This document shows, one piece after another, positions 6,156 through 10,273 of a DNA stretch of 10,273 nt. Below the pieces are notes generated by a model. It was not told the origin of the DNA. It ran no database searches and was given only the letters and a program-made list of their open reading frames with translations. Made by a program: the position numbers and the translations under genes. Positions within the stretch are counted from its first letter, which is position 1. Each line of letters begins with the position of its first letter. The stretch is from JASFQI01 sp050115555 (GTDB lineage Bacteria > Desulfobacterota > DSM-4660 > Desulfatiglandales > HGW-15), in the NCBI GenBank assembly GCA_050115555.1, contig JASFQI010000167.1, forward strand, positions 1-10,273. The letters are read 5' to 3'.

Positions 6156-7895
6156 ATGAAACAGTACTTCCAGGACATGGCTCGCTTGGGGAAGCCCCTC
6201 ACAGACAAGGACAGGACCGCTGCCGATGGCAACGTACGCGAGATTCGCGCCGTGCAGGAGGGTGTGGAAAAGGCGCTGGAAGAACGCCGGAGCAAAGGAC
6301 TCCCTGTGGAAAAGATCCACAAGCGCGGGGAAAAGACCGCTCTCGAGCGGATCGAGCTCCTCGTGGACCCGGGCACGTTCCTTCCGCTCAACAGCCTCTA
6401 CGACCCCGAGTTCAACCAGGAGGGAACCACCGGCGTGATCACGGGCCTGGGGCGCATCTCCGGGCGGTACGCCTCCATCATTGCATCGGACAACCGGGTG
6501 CTTGCAGGCGCCTGGATCCCGGGGCAGCGCGAGCACGTGTTCCGCGCCCAGGACATTGCCGAGCAGATGAACATCCCTTTGGTCTGGGTGCTCAACTGCA
6601 GCGGTGTCAAGCTCACCGAGCAGGAGAAGGTCTATGCGGGCAGGCGTTCCGGGGGCCGCACCTTCTTCCGCCACGCCGAGCTCGCAGAAAAGGGCATTCC
6701 GGTGATCGTGGGCATGTACGGCACGAACCCGGCGGGCGGCGGATACCACGCCATCAGCCCGGCCATTATTTTTGCGCACGAGAAGTCGAACATGGCCGTG
6801 GGTGGAGGCGGGATCGTGAGCGGGATGTCGCCCAAGGGGCACTTTGACCTGGAAGGGGCCGAGGCCCTGATCGAGGCCACACGCCAGTTCAAGCAGGTGC
6901 CGCCCGGAGGCGTGCGCATCCACCACGACAAGACCGGGTTCATGCGCCAGGTCTTTGACACGGAAGAAGGCGTGCTCGAGGCCATGAAGGCCTTCATGGC
7001 CGGGCTGCCCGCCTACGATGCGGGGACGTTCCGCGTGGCAGAGCCTGCCGAGCCGCTCTACCCCGGGGAGGACATCGACGCCATCGTGCCTTACAATCAG
7101 AAGCGGGTGTACGACATCGAGCAGGTCATGGCGCGCCTCTTCGACGGGAGCGAGCACCTGGAGTACCGGCCCGACTACGGCCCGGAGGTCTACTGCGGCG
7201 TGGCCCGCCTCGACGGCTTCCCGGTAGGCGTCATTGCCAATCGCCAGGGCTTTCTCGGGGCCGACTACCCGGGGTACGCCAAGGGCGAGTACATGGGCAT
7301 CGGCGGCAAGCTCTACCGCGAGGGTCTGATCAAAATGAACGAGATGGTCATGTTCTGCGGCCGGGACCGGCTCCCCATTGTCTGGTTCCAGGACACCTCC
7401 GGCATCGACGTGGGGGACATTGCCGAGCAGGCCGAGCTCCTGGGTCTGGGTCAGTCCCTGATCTACTCCATTGAGGCGTCGCACGTGCCCATGATGACCG
7501 TGGTCCTTCGAAAAGGAACGGCCGCGGCCCATTACATCATGGGCGGCCCTCAGGCCACGCGCAACAATGCCTTCACCCTGGGCGTCCCCACCACGGAAAT
7601 CTACGTGATGCACGGCGAGACCGCAGCTGCGGCCGCCTTTGCCCGGCGCCTGGTCAAGGAGAAGGACGCGGGGAAACCCCTGGAACCGGTGATCGAAAAA
7701 ATGAACGCCCTGGCCCAGCAGTACTACGATCAGTCCCGACCGGTTTACTGCGCCAAGGCCGGCCTGGTGGACGAGATCGTGCCCAACCCCACACTTCGCG
7801 ACTACTTCGTGGGCTTTGCCCGATGCTGCTACCAGAACCCGCAGAGCCTCTGCCCCCATCACCAGATGCTGCTGCCGCGGTCGATTGTGGGGTGA
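6156..7895 (+). CDS. gcdA: Glutaconyl-CoA decarboxylase alpha subunit (carboxyltransferase)
   Basis: This 579-residue protein (Acidaminococcus fermentans GcdA is 587) is recognisable along its full length: an N terminus of the YFQDMARLGKPL type, then KRGEKTALERIELLVDPG, ASDNRVLAGAWIPGQ and WVLNCSGVKLTEQEKVY. It continues with GTNPAGGGYH at 189-198, IGGKLYREGLIKMNE, QDTSGIDVG, GTAAAHY at 454-460 and QNPQSLCPHHQMLLPR. It contains two crotonase-fold carboxyltransferase halves. In the known enzyme this subunit moves the carboxyl group of glutaconyl-CoA to biotin on GcdC, and membrane GcdB then releases CO2 while pumping Na+. GcdB/C/D are not encoded here. The substrate could also be a substituted glutaconyl-CoA, or a related acyl-CoA in the carboxylating direction. 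The start is supported by GGAGG 5 nt upstream. Octamer arrays flank it on both sides in opposing orientation. Confidence 0.93.
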   Translation: MKQYFQDMARLGKPLTDKDRTAADGNVREIRAVQEGVEKALEERRSKGLPVEKIHKRGEKTALERIELLVDPGTFLPLNSLYDPEFNQEGTTGVITGLGRISGRYASIIASDNRVLAGAWIPGQREHVFRAQDIAEQMNIPLVWVLNCSGVKLTEQEKVYAGRRSGGRTFFRHAELAEKGIPVIVGMYGTNPAGGGYHAISPAIIFAHEKSNMAVGGGGIVSGMSPKGHFDLEGAEALIEATRQFKQVPPGGVRIHHDKTGFMRQVFDTEEGVLEAMKAFMAGLPAYDAGTFRVAEPAEPLYPGEDIDAIVPYNQKRVYDIEQVMARLFDGSEHLEYRPDYGPEVYCGVARLDGFPVGVIANRQGFLGADYPGYAKGEYMGIGGKLYREGLIKMNEMVMFCGRDRLPIVWFQDTSGIDVGDIAEQAELLGLGQSLIYSIEASHVPMMTVVLRKGTAAAHYIMGGPQATRNNAFTLGVPTTEIYVMHGETAAAAAFARRLVKEKDAGKPLEPVIEKMNALAQQYYDQSRPVYCAKAGLVDEIVPNPTLRDYFVGFARCCYQNPQSLCPHHQMLLPRSIVG

Positions 7896-7900
7896 AAAGA

Positions 7901-7986
7901 GAAAAGCAGCTGTTGAGCTGATAAGCTGTTGAGGTGTTAAGGGGAGAGTCGAAAAGCAGCTGTTGAGCTGTTCAGCTGTTAAGGGA
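7901..7986 (-). repeat. Octamer-period repeat array downstream of gcdA (TTGAGCTG family)
   Basis: Units such as AGCAGCTG, TTGAGCTG, ATAAGCTG, TTGAGGTG and TTAAGGGG run at an 8-nt step. A second block follows (AGCAGCTG, TTGAGCTG, TTCAGCTG, TTAAGGGA). The 20 nt at 7901-7920 recur exactly at 7951-7970. Read on the minus strand the units are the CAGCTCAA / TTAACAGC type seen at 6101-6132 and 8205-8247, so this array is inverted relative to both. Confidence 0.8.
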
Positions 7987-8016
7987 AAACCCAAACAGAA
8001 AAACCCCAGGCGCGGA

Positions 8017-8048
8017 GATTTCAGTCCACTACTCCTAGGAGCGAAATC
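8017..8048. promoter_or_regulatory. Hairpin-forming inverted repeat in the leader of the lyase-like gene
   Basis: An outer 6-nt pair, GATTTC (8017-8022) and GAAATC (8043-8048), encloses the perfect 10-nt palindrome CTCCTAGGAG (8032-8041). It could be an operator or an RNA stem. No T-run follows, so a simple terminator for gcdA is unlikely. The role is unknown. Confidence 0.4.
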
Positions 8049-8054
8049 ATTCCC

Positions 8055-8083
8055 TTGCTTTTCTCTATACTCTATGTTAAATA
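8055..8083 (+). promoter_or_regulatory. Weak candidate promoter for the lyase-like gene
   Basis: TTGCTT (8055-8060), a 17-nt spacer and TAAATA (8078-8083) lie in the only AT-rich part of the 526-nt gap before 8422. The match to consensus is modest. Its main support is position: a gap this long with its own leader structures suggests the lyase-like gene may have a separate promoter. Confidence 0.3.
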
Positions 8084-8204
8084 ATAATCGTTATTGAATA
8101 CAGGATGAAAGCGAATACCATTATTTTGCATTTTTCCAAATGGTTATAGGCAGGAACGCTGATCGGTAACGATGGCGGAATACCGAGGTATTGAATGGGG
8201 TTTT

Positions 8205-8247
8205 CCTCAACACCTCAACACCTTAACACCTTAACAGCTCAACAGCT
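8205..8247 (+). repeat. Octamer tandem array (CCTYAACA / GCTCAACA)
   Basis: This is the clearest 8-nt array in the window: CCTCAACA twice, CCTTAACA twice, then GCTCAACA and the start of another unit, all exactly in phase. It belongs to the same family and orientation as 6101-6132 and is inverted relative to 7901-7986. It runs into the longer duplicated segment that starts at 8233. Confidence 0.85.
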
Positions 8248-8384
8248 GGTTCGCATGAAGCCTTCATGGCTTACGAACCTGAACGTTGATCCACCGGGCC
8301 CGCCGGCAGGATCTCCACCAACAGCTCAACAGCTTGTTCGTATAACGCCTTCATGGCTTACAAGCTTGACCATTGATCTGCCGA
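8233..8384 (+). repeat. Imperfect 65-nt direct duplication (8233-8297 and 8320-8384)
   Basis: Two segments 87 nt apart share the AACAGCTCAACAGCT unit, then a common core containing GCCTTCATGGCTTA, then a TTGATC tail. Comparison by eye gives about 12 differences in 65 positions. In the first copy GGTTCG and CGAACC can pair, with CATGAA and TTCATG pairing inside. In the second copy AGCTTG and CAAGCT pair instead. The duplication lies in the last 190 nt before the ribosome site of the lyase-like gene. The rest of the gene-free stretch 7896-8421 holds the arrays and hairpin listed separately, a short inverted repeat AATACC/GGTATT (8179-8192), and nothing I recognise as an RNA gene or riboswitch. 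Confidence 0.75.
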
Positions 8385-8421
8385 CATCATCGGCAAAAAT
8401 CCCAACAGAGGAGGTGACATC

Positions 8422-9600
8422 ATGAGTGAGTATGACCTGTTCAAGACCCATCCCCGCATGCCCAAGCGGGTACGACTGGGAGATATCACCGTGCGTGACG
8501 GGTTTCAGCACGAGGAGATATTCATCCCCACAGAGGCAAAGATCTACTACCTGCAGGAGCTGACCTTTGCCGGCGTCCGAAGGATCGAGGCCACCAACCT
8601 GGGGAACCCCCGCGTCATGCCCCAGTTCAGGGACGCTGAGGAGGTCCTGAAGGGGGTCCATGACGAGATCTTCACCAAACGGCTCCAGAAGCGGGGCATC
8701 AACCCCGACGACATCGAGTGGACCGCGATCACCATTCGAGAACCCGCCGTGGACCGCGCGATTCAGCTCAAGCAGGAAGGACGCGGACCGGATCGCCTGC
8801 TCATGATGGTCTCCACGGACGAGGAGCACCACTTTGCCAACAGCGGGACCACCCTTCCGAATTACTGGAAGGAGGCGGAGCGCTGCATCAAGAAGTGCAA
8901 GGACGCCGGGCTCAAGATGTGCGGCACCGTGAGCACGATCTGGGGAAGCCCCATCTCCGGCCCCACCCGGTTCGAGGATGCCGTGGAGTTCACCAAGAGA
9001 TGGTTGAGCATCGGGGCGGACGACATCGAGCACGCGGACCACGACGGCTCGGCCCCTCCGGATCAGGTGTACCGATACTTCTCCATGATTCTGGATGCCA
9101 TCCCCAACACGGACCTTCACATCGGCCACTTTCACGTGACGCGAGGCTGGGGCATGGCCAACGTGCTGGCCGCGCTCCAGGCGGGCATCGACATCTTCGA
9201 GGGAACCCTGGGCGGGACCGGCGGTCAGCCGGCCAACTTCCTGGACCGTGTGCCGGTGCCGGGTACCGGGTCGTACTACTACAAGGACCCGAATGTGGTG
9301 GGCCTGGCGTGCTTCGAGGACATGTGCGTGATGCTCGACGAGATGGGCATTGATCTCTTCGGCATTGACGTGGACCGAATCCTGGAACTCGGCACCCTCA
9401 TGGAGAAGACCATCGGCCGGCGGCTACGCTCCGAATCCATCCTGAACGGCCGCATCCCCAAAGAGCCCCGGGAGGATTTCAAGAGGCCCAAGCTCCCGAA
9501 GCTCAAGGAAAAATTCAACGAGCGCCCCGGCCAGATCATCCCTGAAGACTGGCCTGAAAAGGCCGAGGTGCCCAAAGAGCTCCTGCAAAAAAAGGCCTGA
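8422..9600 (+). CDS. HMG-CoA lyase-like / pyruvate carboxyltransferase-domain (DRE-TIM metallolyase) protein
   Basis: This 392-residue TIM-barrel protein is of the family that includes HMG-CoA lyase and 2-isopropylmalate synthase. The strand-1 signature is GDITVRDGFQHE, with R25 and D26 in the catalytic and metal positions. The metal-binding H236-F-H238 is followed by MANVLAALQAGIDIFEGTLGG, the expected pattern. The Cys of the HMG-CoA lyase loop GGCP is replaced: here it reads G267-G268-Q269-P270. The family's metal-binding Asn is also not in its normal place. Residues about 340-392 are an extra charged tail rich in Lys and Pro. A strong ribosome site (GGAGG, 7 nt before the ATG) fixes the start. 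Metal-dependent C-C bond cleavage or formation on an acyl-CoA is the family expectation; the reaction itself is unknown. It ends the plus-strand group, before a strong terminator, after a 526-nt gap from gcdA. Confidence 0.83.
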   Translation: MSEYDLFKTHPRMPKRVRLGDITVRDGFQHEEIFIPTEAKIYYLQELTFAGVRRIEATNLGNPRVMPQFRDAEEVLKGVHDEIFTKRLQKRGINPDDIEWTAITIREPAVDRAIQLKQEGRGPDRLLMMVSTDEEHHFANSGTTLPNYWKEAERCIKKCKDAGLKMCGTVSTIWGSPISGPTRFEDAVEFTKRWLSIGADDIEHADHDGSAPPDQVYRYFSMILDAIPNTDLHIGHFHVTRGWGMANVLAALQAGIDIFEGTLGGTGGQPANFLDRVPVPGTGSYYYKDPNVVGLACFEDMCVMLDEMGIDLFGIDVDRILELGTLMEKTIGRRLRSESILNGRIPKEPREDFKRPKLPKLKEKFNERPGQIIPEDWPEKAEVPKELLQKKA

Positions 9601-9671
9601 GAAGAATGGCATCCCTCTTTCGTCCCGCAAGAGGCGGGTGGGGAATGCGAGAGTGAAGCGTTTTTGGAATG

Positions 9672-9710
9672 AAAAACGCCCCGGGGTTCAACCGGGGCGT
9701 TTTTTTCTTT
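9672..9710. terminator. Rho-independent terminator, probably bidirectional
   Basis: A GC stem, CGCCCCGG (9677-9684) with CCGGGGCG (9692-9699), has a 7-nt loop and is flanked by five A on the left and seven T on the right. It lies 70 nt after the lyase-like stop and just past the stop of the opposing Cys-rich gene, so it can serve both convergent transcripts. Confidence 0.93.
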
Positions 9711-9722
9711 CATGAAAGGGGA

Positions 9723-9917
9723 TCAACCTTCTTCCCTTGTTTCTCCTGGTGAAGAACACCCTTCATCGGCTGGATTCATAGACCGGCACGAGGAGGCGAG
9801 CTCACAGCCTGAACACCCGCATCCGCCTTGCTCCACCCGCTGCCTTTGCCGAACGAAGTGGCGCACCAGCCCCAGGCCTGCCAGAATCACTGCAATCAGG
9901 ACTACTAGCGTTTGCAT
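9723..9917 (-). CDS. Small Cys-rich single-pass membrane protein (FeoB-associated type)
   Basis: This 64-residue protein has one N-terminal membrane helix (residues about 3-18, LVVLIAVILAGLGLV), then a basic stretch (RHFVRQRQR). A Cys cluster follows: C33-G-C35-S-G-C38, with further C44 and C54. The layout matches FeoB-associated Cys-rich membrane proteins, which usually follow the ferrous iron transporter gene feoB. The basic residues after the helix suggest the Cys-rich tail faces the cytoplasm, where it could bind iron or another metal (inference). The start at 9917 is chosen because the helix begins there and an upstream CGGAGGT lies 11 nt away; the open frame extends 20 codons further upstream but that part looks unlike the family. 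No feoB is in the window. The zinc-ribbon gene lies 85 nt upstream on the same strand. Confidence 0.72.
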   Translation of the reverse strand: MQTLVVLIAVILAGLGLVRHFVRQRQRVEQGGCGCSGCELASSCRSMNPADEGCSSPGETREEG

Positions 9918-10002
9918 GGGTTTCTCGTACCTCCGTAAACGCTCGACTCCACATGCCCTTCTGGTCTGTGCTACCACAAAGGGAATCGAGCGCCAACTGA
10001 CA

Positions 10003-10206
10003 TCATCTCAACTCCTCGAACCGCCCATTCCACGCACACTTGGAGCAGAACGTACGTGTCTTTGAATCAATCGCCGGACACTCCGAGTCATCCACATCCC
10101 CTGAAAAGACCGGGGAATCCCCATCCAGGTCAAAGGGGTACACCTCGTACTCGTCATTCGGGTCCTTGACATAAAAGCTCTTGCTTCCGCATAAGGGGCA
10201 TGCCAT
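10003..10206 (-). CDS. Small zinc-ribbon-like protein, function unknown
   Basis: This 67-residue acidic protein has two CxxC pairs near its ends, C3-P-L-C6 and C54-S-K-C57, plus C43, the layout of a zinc ribbon or rubredoxin-like knuckle. The middle is rich in Asp and Glu. I recognise the general pattern (a CPLCGSK start and a CSKCAWNGRF end) as that of small uncharacterised proteins of anaerobic deltaproteobacteria, but I know no function. The start is set by AAGGAG 8 nt before the ATG at 10206. The frame stays open to the right edge of the window, so a longer form beginning further upstream cannot be excluded. It precedes the Cys-rich membrane protein gene on the same strand, and the two may be cotranscribed. 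Confidence 0.7.
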   Translation of the reverse strand: MACPLCGSKSFYVKDPNDEYEVYPFDLDGDSPVFSGDVDDSECPAIDSKTRTFCSKCAWNGRFEELR

Positions 10207-10273
10207 ATCCTTGTCTCCTTCGGTCACACTCCATAGTCCATCCACCTTGGGGTGCCCACAAAAAACGCCCACT

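Noticed and set aside
6111..7994. A 627-codon minus-strand open frame opposite gcdA
   Set aside because: It mirrors the reading frame of gcdA, which is recognisable over its full length, and it starts in a repeat array without a ribosome site.
8077..8095. A Fur-box-like AT-rich palindrome (AATAATAATCGTTATT)
   Set aside because: It matches the 19-nt Fur consensus at about 13 positions, but the region is AT-rich enough to give this by chance, and the downstream gene has no obvious iron link.
6101..8247. The octamer arrays as a CRISPR array
   Set aside because: Units are 8 nt, contiguous and degenerate, with no unique spacers of constant length and no cas genes nearby.
8233..8384. The duplicated stem-loops as integron attC sites
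   Set aside because: The GTT...AAC ends and the R/Y core pattern of attC do not fit both copies, there is no integrase gene, and no cassette gene lies between the copies.
8195..8425. A 76-codon open frame whose translation repeats TAQQLVR...PSWLT twice
   Set aside because: The peptide repeat is the by-product of the 65-nt DNA duplication, whose 87-nt spacing happens to be divisible by three. Differences between copies change many residues, there is no ribosome site, and it begins inside the octamer array.

Overview
The window is about 10.3 kb of GC-rich DNA. It looks like it comes from a strict anaerobe, most plausibly a sulfate-reducing or syntrophic member of Desulfobacterota (inference). 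The reasons are a glutaconyl-CoA decarboxylase-type carboxyltransferase, a benzoyl-CoA reductase/2-hydroxyacyl-CoA dehydratase-type subunit, a soluble FAD/Fe-S 2-hydroxyacid dehydrogenase fusion and a small Feo-type Cys-rich membrane protein. No rRNA, tRNA, CRISPR array, transposase or phage gene was seen.

Layout. Positions 1-540 hold a small GxxExxY protein gene (minus strand) bracketed by three copies of a 30-nt repeat built from 8-nt units. Positions 549-4495 (minus strand) hold a BcrB/HgdB-like dehydratase/reductase subunit and, upstream of it, an 866-residue FAD + 4Fe-4S + CCG-domain dehydrogenase. Positions 4496-4806 are a divergent control region with two good sigma70-type promoters facing away from each other. 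Positions 4807-9600 (plus strand) hold an enlarged crotonase-fold hydratase, gcdA (glutaconyl-CoA decarboxylase alpha subunit) and an HMG-CoA-lyase-like TIM-barrel enzyme, closed by a strong hairpin terminator. Positions 9723-10206 (minus strand) hold a Cys-rich single-pass membrane protein and a small zinc-ribbon-like protein.

How the genes may work together (inference). Carboxyltransferase, enoyl-CoA hydratase and HMG-CoA-lyase fold have the same logic as the carboxylase-hydratase-lyase part of leucine breakdown. The dehydratase subunit and hydroxyacid dehydrogenase recall the 2-hydroxyglutarate route of glutamate fermentation. The five enzymes together suggest metabolism of glutaconyl-CoA or a substituted glutaconyl-CoA. 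The lyase-like protein lacks the catalytic Cys of true HMG-CoA lyases, so its reaction is open. The partners GcdB/C/D, a second dehydratase subunit, its ATP-dependent activator and a CoA-transferase are not in the window.

The most unusual non-coding feature is that nearly every gap around these genes is filled with short degenerate repeats of about 8-nt period. They fall into at least three sequence families and often sit in opposing orientation. The longest gene-free stretch (7896-8421) holds such arrays, a hairpin and a 65-nt imperfect duplication.
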